Positions 8,360-17,495 are shown, counted from the stretch's first letter. The stretch is DNA of 64,000 bases from CAWFKW01 sp963816535 (GCA_963816535.1 CAWFKW010000001.1:1-64000); one strand, 5' to 3'. The notes: generated by a model not told the origin, from the letters alone. Made by a program: numbers and translations.

Positions 8360-8375
8360 TGGCATATTATTTGTA
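8360..8375 (+). promoter_or_regulatory. Sigma-54-like promoter before the electron-transfer cluster
   Basis: TGGCAT-ATTAT-TTGTA matches TGGCAC-N5-TTGCA with exact spacing. Two C-to-T differences are present, including GT in place of GC at -12, the same -12 deviation seen at 4252-4267. A transcript would start near 8386, about 30 bases before the first gene. Confidence 0.5.
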
Positions 8376-8414
8376 TGTAAGTCTATAAGTATATAGATTT
8401 AAAATATTACGCAT

Positions 8415-8762
8415 ATGGATAAAAAGTTCAAGGTGGAAGTTTTCTGTGAAGGAACTGATTTATCGGATCTGATTAAAAAGGCATTTCGGGGTAATGAATA
8501 TCAGCTGCATTTTAACGATGCTTCGTATCTTTCTATAGAGGCGCTTGGCTCGCTTGACCCCAATTGTGATATTATAATTGCGGATATATCAATTGAAACA
8601 GAACTTCATGAAGTTATAAAGACCAAGTTTCCCGGGGTTCCGGTTATCTGTTTGCCTGCGCTTGAATCGGATAATTATTTCGATTCGAACATTAAGTATA
8701 TTTCTGAGCCGTTCAAACTGAGCGAGCTTAAGAAAGTTGTAAAGGAAACTCTGGTAAAATGA
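8415..8762 (+). CDS. Degenerate (pseudo) receiver-domain protein
   Basis: 115 residues, the size of one CheY-like receiver domain. The fold pattern is visible: an alternating strand/helix layout, an aspartate in DIIIADIS at the phosphorylation position, and KYISEPFKLSELKKVV at the end, where active receivers have K-P-F; the lysine is replaced by glutamate. The N-terminal acidic pair is also missing. It may sense or bind without phosphotransfer. Its TGA overlaps the ATG of the 19-heme cytochrome by 4 bases (ATGA), so the two are translationally coupled. It is the first gene after the sigma-54-like promoter. Confidence 0.6.
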   Translation: MDKKFKVEVFCEGTDLSDLIKKAFRGNEYQLHFNDASYLSIEALGSLDPNCDIIIADISIETELHEVIKTKFPGVPVICLPALESDNYFDSNIKYISEPFKLSELKKVVKETLVK

Positions 8763-10666
8763 ATCTGAGGATTGCCAGAAATATTTTTCTTTTGCTGTTA
8801 ACTGCGGGCTTGGCCAGCGGTGTATTTGTGTTTACAGACGGGCATACCGGAGTGCCTTCAAACGGAACGGATGTTTGCTTCGCTTGCCATGATGACAATG
8901 GCCTTTATTCTGAGCAGGACGGGAAAAAAGTTTCGATGTTTGTAAGTCCTGAACAATATGAAAAAAGTGAGCACTCAATGGCAGATTGCGTTGATTGCCA
9001 TGAGAATTACAACCCTGATGAAATACCGCATATTAAGATAAAAAAAGAGGTCAACTGCCAGCCGTGCCATAAAGACCTGAATGGTATTGAAACAAGCGTT
9101 CATGCCAAAGTTAAATGCTTCGATTGTCACTCAAAGCACAACGTGAAATCGGTGAAAGAATTTGCAAAACAGGAAAGTTCGGCATGCCTGACTTGTCACA
9201 ATACGAAAATGGTCGAGGGATATAAGACAAGCCTTCATGCGAAAAATAATATCGGCTGCGACGCCTGTCATCAGAGTGGACACGGGACGGTAAAGCTTAC
9301 TAAATCGAATTCAGAAGAAATTTGCAAAAAGTGCCATAAAGAAGATCATAAGGGTTTCGATAATACCGTTCACAATTCTGTGCTTAAGAAAAATGACGGG
9401 AGAGGGCCCACCTGCGTGGATTGCCACGGGTCGCATGAACTTCTTTCAACAAAGCTTTCAATAGAATCCGAATCATGTCTGAAATGCCATCTTGATGAAA
9501 AGAAGTTTCCGGGCGATAAAAAAGGCTCGGCCAGATTTGTGAAGGAGTATAAGACCAGTATTCACGGGCAGATTGTTAACAGCGGCGGAAAAGAGGCCGC
9601 CGGGTGCATAGATTGCCACGGAAATCATATAGTTGAAAAGCCGGGGGACCCGCAGTCTTCGCTGACAAAGGCAAATTTGCTCGAAACATGCGGCAAGTGT
9701 CATCCGGACGTCGTAAATGATTTTAGAAATTCAGCGCACGGTAAAGCTTATTTAAGCGGCTCAGTTACGGCGCCATCATGTACAAATTGCCATGGCGAGC
9801 ACTCTATACAGTCAGTACTGAAATCAGACAGGCTGTCAAAGATCAACCAGGCTGATATGTGCCTTGGGTGCCACAAAGATACCAAGCTCCCGTCAAAGAA
9901 TTACAAAGGGGAAGAAGAGTTAGTATCGCATTACGAAAAGAGCGCCCATTATATCGCTCTTAAGCAGGGCAATCTAAAGGCCGCAACTTGTTCAGACTGC
10001 CACGGCGCCCACACAATGGAAAAAGCTGATAACCCGAATTCCAGGATTTATAAATCTAATATTGCTAAAACCTGCGGGCAGGAAGATTGCCATGTGAAAG
10101 AGCTTGCTGATTACACCGGAAGCGTTCATGAAAAAGCAATAGATGAAAAGAATAATCTTGAGGCTCCCACATGCACCAATTGTCACGGCAACCATGTAAT
10201 TCTGAAAACCAACGATGTTGCAAACAGAATTTCTTCGCCGAAAGGCGTCATCCAGCTTTGCTCTGACTGCCATGCTTCGGTTGAAATTACAAAGAAATTT
10301 GATTTGCCGACAAATGTTACAATATCTTATAATGAGAGCTATCACGGACTAGCAACAAGGGGCGGTTCAAAAGAAGCGGCATACTGTGAAAGCTGTCACG
10401 GAAATCACAATATCAGGCCTTCCACCGATACCTTATCGAGTATTAATAAAAAGAATTTGCCCAAGACCTGCGGAAAATGCCATCCGGGGGCAGAGAAAAC
10501 TCTTTTTACGACAAAGATACATTTAACTGATACGGAAACCGGATCCGTTTGGGCATACTGGGTCAGGAACTTTTACTTCACAATGATCTTTGGAACGATC
10601 GGTTTTATGGTTATTCACAATATTTTAGATTTGATAAGAAAGAAGAAAAACAGGAAGAAGAAATGA
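8759..10666 (+). CDS. 19-heme membrane-anchored c-type cytochrome
   Basis: 635 residues with an N-terminal signal or anchor, eighteen CxxCH motifs and one CX4CH (CGQEDCH). Many motifs are in CHGxH form, with a short spacer repeating H-G-K/Q/E and N-H/S-I, as in NapC-independent periplasmic multiheme cytochromes. A single transmembrane helix near the C terminus (about residues 605-625) is followed by a lysine/arginine-rich tail, placing the heme region in the periplasm. It overlaps the receiver gene before it and the cytochrome b gene after it by 4 bases each, a tight operon. With the following HydB-like cytochrome b it resembles a split version of CbcL of Geobacter. Quinol oxidation by the pair is inferred. 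Confidence 0.9.
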   Translation: MNLRIARNIFLLLLTAGLASGVFVFTDGHTGVPSNGTDVCFACHDDNGLYSEQDGKKVSMFVSPEQYEKSEHSMADCVDCHENYNPDEIPHIKIKKEVNCQPCHKDLNGIETSVHAKVKCFDCHSKHNVKSVKEFAKQESSACLTCHNTKMVEGYKTSLHAKNNIGCDACHQSGHGTVKLTKSNSEEICKKCHKEDHKGFDNTVHNSVLKKNDGRGPTCVDCHGSHELLSTKLSIESESCLKCHLDEKKFPGDKKGSARFVKEYKTSIHGQIVNSGGKEAAGCIDCHGNHIVEKPGDPQSSLTKANLLETCGKCHPDVVNDFRNSAHGKAYLSGSVTAPSCTNCHGEHSIQSVLKSDRLSKINQADMCLGCHKDTKLPSKNYKGEEELVSHYEKSAHYIALKQGNLKAATCSDCHGAHTMEKADNPNSRIYKSNIAKTCGQEDCHVKELADYTGSVHEKAIDEKNNLEAPTCTNCHGNHVILKTNDVANRISSPKGVIQLCSDCHASVEITKKFDLPTNVTISYNESYHGLATRGGSKEAAYCESCHGNHNIRPSTDTLSSINKKNLPKTCGKCHPGAEKTLFTTKIHLTDTETGSVWAYWVRNFYFTMIFGTIGFMVIHNILDLIRKKKNRKKK

Positions 10667-11592
10667 GCGCCGGCGAAAAAAAATATTTAAGAATGACGGT
10701 AAACGAAAGGGTTCAGCATTTCTTTCTTCTCAGCAGTTTTATCACGCTTGTTATTACCGGGTTCTGGCTGAAATTTCCGGAAGCGTGGTGGGTCAAGTGG
10801 ATAGTTGCCCTGATAGGCAAGCATGCTTTTGACGCAAGAAGCGCGATCCACAGGATAGCTGCGATTATAATGATTCTGGTTTCGCTCTATCATGTGTTTT
10901 ACATTTCATTCACAGCCAGGGGCAGAAAGCTCGTCAAAGATTTGTGGTTTAAGAAGCAGGACATGTCAGATTTGTTCCAGTCTGTTCTTTACCTGGTAGG
11001 TTTGTCGAAGGATAAACCTAAGTACGGCAGGTTTGGATACACTGAGAAAATGGAATACTGGGCGGTTGTTTGGGGATCTGTTGTAATGGGATTGACCGGC
11101 GGAGTCCTTTGGCTGGAAAATACTTTCCTGATGTATATAAAACCTGAAGGGATGTACATTGCAACAACAATTCACTATTATGAAGCTATACTGGCTTCGC
11201 TGGCGATACTTGTGTGGCATTTCTATTTTGTTATGTTTAACCCCGATGTCTTCCCTATGAACAAAGCTTGGTTATTAGGATATCTTAATCGTGAAGAGAT
11301 GGAAAAGGAGCACTCTGCCGAGCTGGAAGAAATAGAAGGTTCAATGGTTCTCAGCGAAGCTGAAGAGATAGTCAAAGAAAAAGAGCCGGAACGCCTGAAG
11401 ACGAAACCTGAGGAAGAAAAGAAAATAATTGAACAAGAAAAAGAGCTGGAGATTAAAACAGAGGAAACGGATAAAGAGGATACACAGGCGCCTGAAAATG
11501 AAAACGACGTTATAGAAGCTAAGGAAGTTCTCGATATAACAAAAGAGGACTCAGGTGAGAATTCAAAACCGCAAATTAATTCCTCAAAATAG
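10663..11592 (+). CDS. HydB/b561-type diheme cytochrome b with long acidic tail
   Basis: I start at ATG 10663 (MSAGEKKYLRM), which overlaps the previous stop as ATGA and follows a GGAAG purine run; a longer open frame begins further upstream inside the previous gene. About 210 residues form 4-5 membrane helices, with histidines in RVQHFFLLS, AIHRIAA, LYHVFY, IHYYEA and VWHFYFV suited to two b hemes, as in formate dehydrogenase gamma or Ni-Fe hydrogenase cytochrome b subunits. The last 90 residues are almost all Glu and Lys, a cytoplasmic tail unusual for the family. Probable role: quinone/quinol site feeding or draining the 19-heme partner. Confidence 0.85.
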   Translation: MSAGEKKYLRMTVNERVQHFFLLSSFITLVITGFWLKFPEAWWVKWIVALIGKHAFDARSAIHRIAAIIMILVSLYHVFYISFTARGRKLVKDLWFKKQDMSDLFQSVLYLVGLSKDKPKYGRFGYTEKMEYWAVVWGSVVMGLTGGVLWLENTFLMYIKPEGMYIATTIHYYEAILASLAILVWHFYFVMFNPDVFPMNKAWLLGYLNREEMEKEHSAELEEIEGSMVLSEAEEIVKEKEPERLKTKPEEEKKIIEQEKELEIKTEETDKEDTQAPENENDVIEAKEVLDITKEDSGENSKPQINSSK

Positions 11593-11693
11593 CCAAAATT
11601 GAATAATTGTGCTTGTTATTTAGGGTTGAAATTGCAAAAGGATTTTCAGATTATGAAAAATATTTTTCCAGAATTATAAAATTACGAGACTAA

Positions 11694-13757
11694 TTGGCAT
11701 CAGAAGAGAAACCTGCTAACGAAGAGCTCTCAAAAGAGCAGAAACCTGTTAAGAAGAAAAGATTTTTTAATAAAGTAAGAGGATATAAGCGATTCCTTTT
11801 ATTCACCGGTATATATATATTCTTGTTTTTGCTGTTGGTCTCCGGCGCGGCTGAATATACTTCGCGCCCTAGCTTTTGCCCGACGTGTCATTACATGGAA
11901 ACCTTTTACCAAAGCTGGCGGACATCGGCGCACAATAAAGTTGATTGCGTCGAGTGCCATTTCGAGCCGGGCATATCAGGAACCGTCAGAGGAAAACTTA
12001 ACGGGCTTGTCCAGATAGTAAATTACGTTTCCCTCTCTTACAAGAAAAGAAAACCGTGGGCCGAAATTCCCGATAATACCTGCGCGCGTTCAGGATGCCA
12101 TGAGAAACAGGCTCTTAACGATTCAACATATGATTTCAAAGGCGTCATGTTCAGCCATAAGAACCATTTGTCTGAAATGAGGCGCGGAAAGACGCTCAAG
12201 TGCACAAGCTGCCATTCCCAGATCGTGCAGGGCACTCACATGGAGGTTACGCCTCAGACATGTTTCCTTTGCCATTTCAAAAAGTCCGATGAACCTGAGC
12301 ATAATTCAGAAAAGCTCACCCAGTGCACAACCTGCCACAAGTGGGAAAACAAGAGCAAAGAAGAGATGGCTTCGTACCGCTATGACCATACTCTTGTAGT
12401 AAAGAACAAACTGGACTGCCAGGGATGCCACAGCAATACAATAGCAGGCAAAGGAGATGTCGGTAAAGAAAGATGTTTTCAGTGCCATTTTGAGAATAAC
12501 AGGCTCGACAAGTTCAACGATACTAAACTTATACATGAAACGCATATTACAAAACATAGTATGCGTTGTTTCAATTGCCACAATGTAATAGAACATAAAA
12601 TTCAGAAGATCGATCCCAGCGCACCCGCTGATTGCGTTAGTTGCCATTCAGATGCGCATTCAAACCAGGTAAAACTGTTTACAGGAGTAGGCGGGTTTGA
12701 CGTAGATAAGACCCCCAGCCCGATGTTCATGAACGGTATTAACTGCAAAGGCTGTCACGTATTTCATGAGACTGACAAGCAGGACGTAAAAACGCTGAAA
12801 GCAGGACCCGGTTCATGCGAAAAATGCCACGGCGAAGGGTACGATAAGCTCCTGAACCAGTGGGAAACGGCATCTGTCAAAAGGATATCGGTAATCAACT
12901 CTATATATAACGTAGTCGACCGTCAGATTAAGAACGCTAACAACGAGAAAAGGGCTGACGCGGAAAAGCTTCTCGAAGAAGCCCAGCATAATATCAAAAT
13001 AGTAGAGCTGGGAAAGAGCGTTCACAATATACAATTCGCGGACAAGCTGCTGGTAGCCGCCTATGATATCCTTAAACAGGCGCTTGCGATTGCCGGCTCA
13101 TCTTCTTCTTTGCCCGAATTCAAGTCGAGTTCCGAATTTATTCCAAACGAATGTTACAGCTGCCACTCGGGCATACAGGAAATTAACGTGAAGAAGTTTG
13201 GAATGAATTTCTCGCATAACCTGCATATTGTGCAGAACAGGATTGTTTGCAGCAAGTGTCATTCCAACGAGCAAAAGCACGGTGAGCTTATTGTCAACAA
13301 GGAAACCTGCAACAGCTGCCACCATGCTGAAGGCAAAAATAATGATGCGTGTGCAAAGTGCCACCAATACCAGTCGGATGTATTCCAGGGAAAGATTGAA
13401 AATAAGAATGAGCCCGACTTTATGAAAGATGGCGGAGTTGGATGCGTCGATTGCCACGTTTCAGCCGATAAGGTCGTAAAGCCTGACAGTAAAATTTGCC
13501 TTAAATGCCATGACCCCGGTTACGATGCCCAGATGAACGACTGGAAGAAAGACGTGTCAGGGTCCCTGGCTGAGCTTAATAAGCTGATCGACGATACAAA
13601 AAATCTCGGCCTCAGCAATGAAGACAGGGCTACGGTCTTTGACGCTAAGAAATTTGCAAACCAGATTGGCGTTTACCCCAGTATTTACGTCCATAACTAT
13701 GGTTTAATTAGCTCGCTGCTTTCTGATTATATAAAGAAGCTGAAGAAGATAAAATAG
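11694..13757 (+). CDS. NapC-like quinol dehydrogenase fused to a large multiheme domain (18 hemes)
   Basis: 687 residues from a TTG start (the frame has no ATG before the membrane helix). A cytoplasmic Lys-rich N terminus and one membrane helix (about 33-50) precede a NapC/NirT-type segment: CPTCHYMETFYQSW and CVECHFEPG. One CARSGCH (CX4CH) and fifteen further CxxCH follow, 18 motifs in all. Two heme-plus-helix modules recur: CEKCHGEGYDKLLNQW and CLKCHDPGYDAQMNDW, each followed by about 80-100 residues of helical sequence without hemes. An inner-membrane quinol dehydrogenase role like ImcH/CymA is the best guess. It lies 100 bases after the previous gene, in the same direction. Confidence 0.85.
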   Translation: MASEEKPANEELSKEQKPVKKKRFFNKVRGYKRFLLFTGIYIFLFLLLVSGAAEYTSRPSFCPTCHYMETFYQSWRTSAHNKVDCVECHFEPGISGTVRGKLNGLVQIVNYVSLSYKKRKPWAEIPDNTCARSGCHEKQALNDSTYDFKGVMFSHKNHLSEMRRGKTLKCTSCHSQIVQGTHMEVTPQTCFLCHFKKSDEPEHNSEKLTQCTTCHKWENKSKEEMASYRYDHTLVVKNKLDCQGCHSNTIAGKGDVGKERCFQCHFENNRLDKFNDTKLIHETHITKHSMRCFNCHNVIEHKIQKIDPSAPADCVSCHSDAHSNQVKLFTGVGGFDVDKTPSPMFMNGINCKGCHVFHETDKQDVKTLKAGPGSCEKCHGEGYDKLLNQWETASVKRISVINSIYNVVDRQIKNANNEKRADAEKLLEEAQHNIKIVELGKSVHNIQFADKLLVAAYDILKQALAIAGSSSSLPEFKSSSEFIPNECYSCHSGIQEINVKKFGMNFSHNLHIVQNRIVCSKCHSNEQKHGELIVNKETCNSCHHAEGKNNDACAKCHQYQSDVFQGKIENKNEPDFMKDGGVGCVDCHVSADKVVKPDSKICLKCHDPGYDAQMNDWKKDVSGSLAELNKLIDDTKNLGLSNEDRATVFDAKKFANQIGVYPSIYVHNYGLISSLLSDYIKKLKKIK

Positions 13758-13786
13758 AATATTTTTTTGATAACTAAACTAGAATA

Positions 13787-14236
13787 ATGTCGGAAGATCT
13801 GATTCATCCGGAAAAAATTACAAGGCGCAGTTTCCTGAATCTCATTCTGGGGTTTGGCATAATAGGCTGGATTGGAGGAGTGTTGTACCCGGTATTTTCG
13901 TATCTGAATCCGCCTAAAGCTCCCGAGGTTGACGTTAAGAACATCAGCCTGGGGAAAATGGACAATATGCCTAACGATTCCAGCAAAATGTTCAAGATGG
14001 GCAGTAAGCCGGGATTATTGATCAAAACTGCGCAGGGCGAGCTTAGGGCGTTTGATGCGACCTGCACGCACCTGCAGTGTACCGTTCAGTTCAAGAAGGA
14101 TGAAAACCTGATATGGTGCGCTTGCCATAACGGCAAGTATGACCTTCACGGCAAGAATATCAGCGGCCCTCCGCCGAATCCGCTTGCTGTATTTAACGTT
14201 GTGGTTCAAAAAGGCGAAATTTTTGTATCGAAATAG
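13787..14236 (+). CDS. Rieske iron-sulfur protein of a bc-type complex
   Basis: 149 residues. A twin-arginine export signal (TRRSFLN, Arg13-Arg14) precedes a single hydrophobic anchor. The 2Fe-2S ligands are in CTHLQC (Cys93, His95) and CACHNG (Cys111, His114), with Cys98 and Cys113 placed for the usual disulfide. The GPPP turn near 127-130 is also present. It sits directly before cytochrome b (17 bases), as in b6f/bc operons, and would pass electrons from quinol to the multiheme cytochrome encoded after cytochrome b. Confidence 0.93.
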   Translation: MSEDLIHPEKITRRSFLNLILGFGIIGWIGGVLYPVFSYLNPPKAPEVDVKNISLGKMDNMPNDSSKMFKMGSKPGLLIKTAQGELRAFDATCTHLQCTVQFKKDENLIWCACHNGKYDLHGKNISGPPPNPLAVFNVVVQKGEIFVSK

Positions 14237-14253
14237 TTACACAACAATATTGA

Positions 14254-15333
14254 ATGAAATCATATTTAGCTAAAACATACGAGTGGATAGATCAAAGGTA
14301 TCAGATTGGCAGCCTGATTGCTTTCATGAAGAAGAAAGAAGTTCCTTTTTACAGGGGAACTATCTGGTATTACTTCGGAGGGATCTCATTGCTTCTCTTT
14401 ACTATCCAGGTGGTTACGGGGATCTTATTGCTGCTCTATTATAAAGGCAGCGCAGATCTTGCTTTTGAAAGCGTAGAGTTCATTACGGCGAAAGTAAAGT
14501 TTGGCTGGCTGATAAGGTCAATACACTCATGGTCGGCCAACCTGATGATTCTCTCTGTGTTTATTCATATGTTCAGCGTATTTTTTACTAAGGCGTATCA
14601 AAAACCGCATGAGCTTTCATGGTATTCGGGCTTTGTGCTTATGCTCCTCGCGTTTGCATTCGGATTTACCGGCTACCTGCTGCCCTGGAACGAGCTTGCT
14701 TTTTTTGCCACCAAAGTGGGGACCGAAATTGCAAAAACTATTCCGCTGGCTGGCGAATTTATGACTAAGTTTCTAAGAGGAGGCGATGACGTTACAGGGG
14801 CGACGCTATCAAGATTTTTTGGCTTCCATGTTGCAATTTTGCCGGGAATTTTTACCGTTCTTCTTGCGCTCCACCTGATATTTATTCAGAGGCAGGGGAT
14901 GGCGGCTCCGGAAAAATGGAAAGAATTGCCGGAAGAGAAAAAGAAGATGATTCCTTTTTTCCCGAACTTTATGATGAGGGACATGCTTCTTTGGCTGATG
15001 ATAATTAATATTCTTTCGATACTTGCGGTCTTCTTCCCGTGGGATATAGGCGTTAAGGCCAACGAGCTCTCGCCTGCGCCGGCAGGAATCAAACCTGAGT
15101 GGTATTTCCTATTTATGTTCCAGACGCTGAAGTATATTCCCGCAAAGATATTGAGTATCGACGGCGACGTTATAGGCGTTTTAATGTTTAGCGCGGCCGG
15201 GCTATTCTGGTTCCTCATCCCTTTCTGGGACAGGAAAAAACCAAACGGCGAAAAAAGATACTGGGTAACTTACGCAGGTATTTTTGTGATAATGTATGTT
15301 TTAGTATTTACAATAATTGCTTACTTAATGTGA
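14254..15333 (+). CDS. Cytochrome b (b6-type core fused to subunit IV-like region)
   Basis: 359 residues. Heme ligands His91/His105 (14 apart) and His192/His207 (15 apart). The 15-residue spacing of the second pair is the b6f-type value. The quinol-site PEWY motif is at 281-284, followed by FLFMFQTLK as in subunit IV. The protein is one chain, so the b6 and subunit IV parts are fused but shorter than in bc1 complexes. It lies between the Rieske gene and an 11-heme cytochrome; no cytochrome c1 or f gene is present. Expected role: quinol oxidation with proton release on the periplasmic side. Confidence 0.93.
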   Translation: MKSYLAKTYEWIDQRYQIGSLIAFMKKKEVPFYRGTIWYYFGGISLLLFTIQVVTGILLLLYYKGSADLAFESVEFITAKVKFGWLIRSIHSWSANLMILSVFIHMFSVFFTKAYQKPHELSWYSGFVLMLLAFAFGFTGYLLPWNELAFFATKVGTEIAKTIPLAGEFMTKFLRGGDDVTGATLSRFFGFHVAILPGIFTVLLALHLIFIQRQGMAAPEKWKELPEEKKKMIPFFPNFMMRDMLLWLMIINILSILAVFFPWDIGVKANELSPAPAGIKPEWYFLFMFQTLKYIPAKILSIDGDVIGVLMFSAAGLFWFLIPFWDRKKPNGEKRYWVTYAGIFVIMYVLVFTIIAYLM

Positions 15334-15339
15334 TAACAG

Positions 15340-16824
15340 GTGAAATACAGAAATAAAAATATTTCGTTGTTTTTGTCATTGGCGCTTCTTGGAGTAATGG
15401 CCGCGGCGGTATTTTCATTCTACGGTTATACTCCTTTGCCGCAGGAAATTGAATCAAAGGACCAATGCTACAATTGTCACGCCCAGCTTGACGGCAAGTT
15501 TAAGGCTGTCGCAGATATGTTCAAGAATGACATACATTTCAGAAAAGGAGTTACGTGCGCATCGTGTCACGGCGGCGATTCCAGAGAGGAAGACATGGAT
15601 AAGGCCATGAACAAGTCTATCGGCTTTCTTGGCGTTCCCAAGGGCGGCGAAGTCCTGAAGATTTGCGCAAAGTGCCATGCAAACGAATATAACTCGCTTA
15701 TCAAAAGCGTTCACGGCGAGTCATCAACCGGCAAGGGAATTATCATTAATAATTGCGTGACTTGCCACGGCATTCATAATATCGTTCCTGTAAAAAGCCC
15801 GGGTTCAAAAGTTAACGGCGAGAACATTGTTAACACTTGCGGCGGATGCCACAGCAATGCGTCGTTCATGAAACAATACAACCCCGGCATCAATATAGAC
15901 CAGCTTGAGAAGTATAAAACGTCGGTTCACGGCCAAAAGATATTTAAGGGCGATTCAAAGGTGGCAAACTGCGCATCATGCCATGGCAGCCATGACATTA
16001 TGCCCGTAAAAGATCCGAACTCAAAAGTTTATCCGACCAACATTCCCTCAACATGTAATAAGTGCCATGGGGATGCGGAATATATGAAAGAATATAAGAT
16101 CCCTACCGACCAGTATGAGAAGTATAAGACCAGCGTTCACGGCATCGCGGTTCTTGAAAAGGGCGATAAAAATGCGCCGTCGTGCAACGGGTGCCATGGC
16201 GATCACGGCGCCGCTCCGCCGGAGGTTAGTTCTGTTACAAAAGTATGCGGCACATGCCATGTGCTGAATTCGCAGATGTTCGATGAGAGTCCGCATAAAG
16301 ATGCGTTTGATAAAAAGAATCTTCCGGAATGCGTAGTATGCCATTCAAATCACGGGATCATTCATCCTACCGACGACATGCTGGGCGTGGGAGATAAGTC
16401 GGTTTGCATCAAATGCCATGTTAAGGGAGACAACGGATATACAGTGGCTTACAAAATGGAAAACTATATTGACAGCCTGATAACGGATGTTGATCTTGCA
16501 AATACCGCCTTGCATGATGCCGAACAGAAAGGTATGGACGTAAGCGATGCGAAATTTGATTATAACGATATTAAAAAAGTGCTGATCACTTCCAGGAACA
16601 AAATCCATTATTCGAACCTCGATAAGTTTGTAGAGAATATAAACGAAGGGTTTAAAATAACCCATAAGGCGAAGGTGGTTGGCGCGGATGCTGTGAAAGA
16701 TTATTATTTCAGGAGATGGGGCCTGGGAGTTTCAACATTTTTTATTACGCTTCTTGTAATAGTCATGTATTTTAAGCTCAAGCAAATTGAGAAAAAACAG
16801 AAGCAGGATTCTTCAAAGGTATGA
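15340..16824 (+). CDS. 11-heme membrane-anchored cytochrome, likely partner of the Rieske/cytochrome b complex
   Basis: 494 residues from a GTG start six bases after the cytochrome b stop; there is no in-frame ATG near. The signal/anchor at 8-28 is followed by eleven CxxCH motifs (from CYNCH to CIKCH) with recurring EKYKTSVHG and CHGxHxI segments. A helical region without hemes (about 375-460) and a C-terminal membrane helix (about 466-484) follow. Tight coupling to cytochrome b suggests it takes the place of cytochrome c1/f as the electron acceptor. That replacement is inference; the motifs are seen directly. Confidence 0.88.
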   Translation: MKYRNKNISLFLSLALLGVMAAAVFSFYGYTPLPQEIESKDQCYNCHAQLDGKFKAVADMFKNDIHFRKGVTCASCHGGDSREEDMDKAMNKSIGFLGVPKGGEVLKICAKCHANEYNSLIKSVHGESSTGKGIIINNCVTCHGIHNIVPVKSPGSKVNGENIVNTCGGCHSNASFMKQYNPGINIDQLEKYKTSVHGQKIFKGDSKVANCASCHGSHDIMPVKDPNSKVYPTNIPSTCNKCHGDAEYMKEYKIPTDQYEKYKTSVHGIAVLEKGDKNAPSCNGCHGDHGAAPPEVSSVTKVCGTCHVLNSQMFDESPHKDAFDKKNLPECVVCHSNHGIIHPTDDMLGVGDKSVCIKCHVKGDNGYTVAYKMENYIDSLITDVDLANTALHDAEQKGMDVSDAKFDYNDIKKVLITSRNKIHYSNLDKFVENINEGFKITHKAKVVGADAVKDYYFRRWGLGVSTFFITLLVIVMYFKLKQIEKKQKQDSSKV

Positions 16825-16911
16825 TGTTTAATGAATTTACAAAATTAAAGTTTACACTTTTCAACATATTTAATTAATTTGCACTGAAATACAAATAAGA
16901 GGATAAAAACC

Positions 16912-17487
16912 ATGAACAAAAAACTTTATTTACCGGCCGTAGTCGTTTTTCTGGCCGGCTTTATACTTCTCACCGCTGAAAGGTACTCTGTAAATGAATC
17001 CGGAGGACCGTACAAGTATGTTGGCGTTGATAAGTGCGCGAACGTCTGCCATAAGGGCGACTCAAAGGGAAGACAGCTTGAAATATGGCAGGATTCAAAG
17101 CATTCGCAGGCGTATAAAGACTTGCAAACGCCTGCTGCAGATCAAACTGCTAAGGACAAAGGCTATTCTACTCCGGCGGCTGAAACTCCCCAGTGTTTGA
17201 AATGCCATGTGCTCGGAAAGGATATTGACCCAACCGAGCTTGATGATTCTTTTGATAAAACGCAGGGCGTTCAATGCGAAACCTGCCACGGTCCCGGTTC
17301 AGAATACAAAAAACTCAGCGTAATGAAAGATAAGCAGGCGGCTATGGATAACGGACTGGTTATGCATACCGAAGGCGAATCTTTCTGCAAAACGTGCCAC
17401 AATCCTGACAGCCCGAACTACAAAGAATTCAACTATGATGATTACTGGGCGAAGATAAAGCACACAGATCCGAATTTGACGAAGTAA
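16912..17487 (+). CDS. Tetraheme cytochrome c554-like protein
   Basis: 191 residues with a signal sequence and four heme motifs: CANVCH (CxxxCH) near residue 42, then CLKCH, CETCH (in GVQCETCHGPGSEY, the c554/multiheme hallmark) and CKTCH. Small size and solubility fit a periplasmic electron shuttle between the inner-membrane complexes and the outer-membrane conduit. It lies 87 bases after the 11-heme gene. Confidence 0.87.
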   Translation: MNKKLYLPAVVVFLAGFILLTAERYSVNESGGPYKYVGVDKCANVCHKGDSKGRQLEIWQDSKHSQAYKDLQTPAADQTAKDKGYSTPAAETPQCLKCHVLGKDIDPTELDDSFDKTQGVQCETCHGPGSEYKKLSVMKDKQAAMDNGLVMHTEGESFCKTCHNPDSPNYKEFNYDDYWAKIKHTDPNLTK

Positions 17488-17495
17488 AAAAAGGT

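Noticed and set aside
13098..13457. 119-residue minus-strand frame inside the 18-heme gene
   Set aside because: Antisense to repeated CxxCH codons; heme motifs read backward give long Met/Ala/Val-rich open frames. The same explains similar frames at 9473-9703, 9992-10345, 12306-12647 and 16048-16344.
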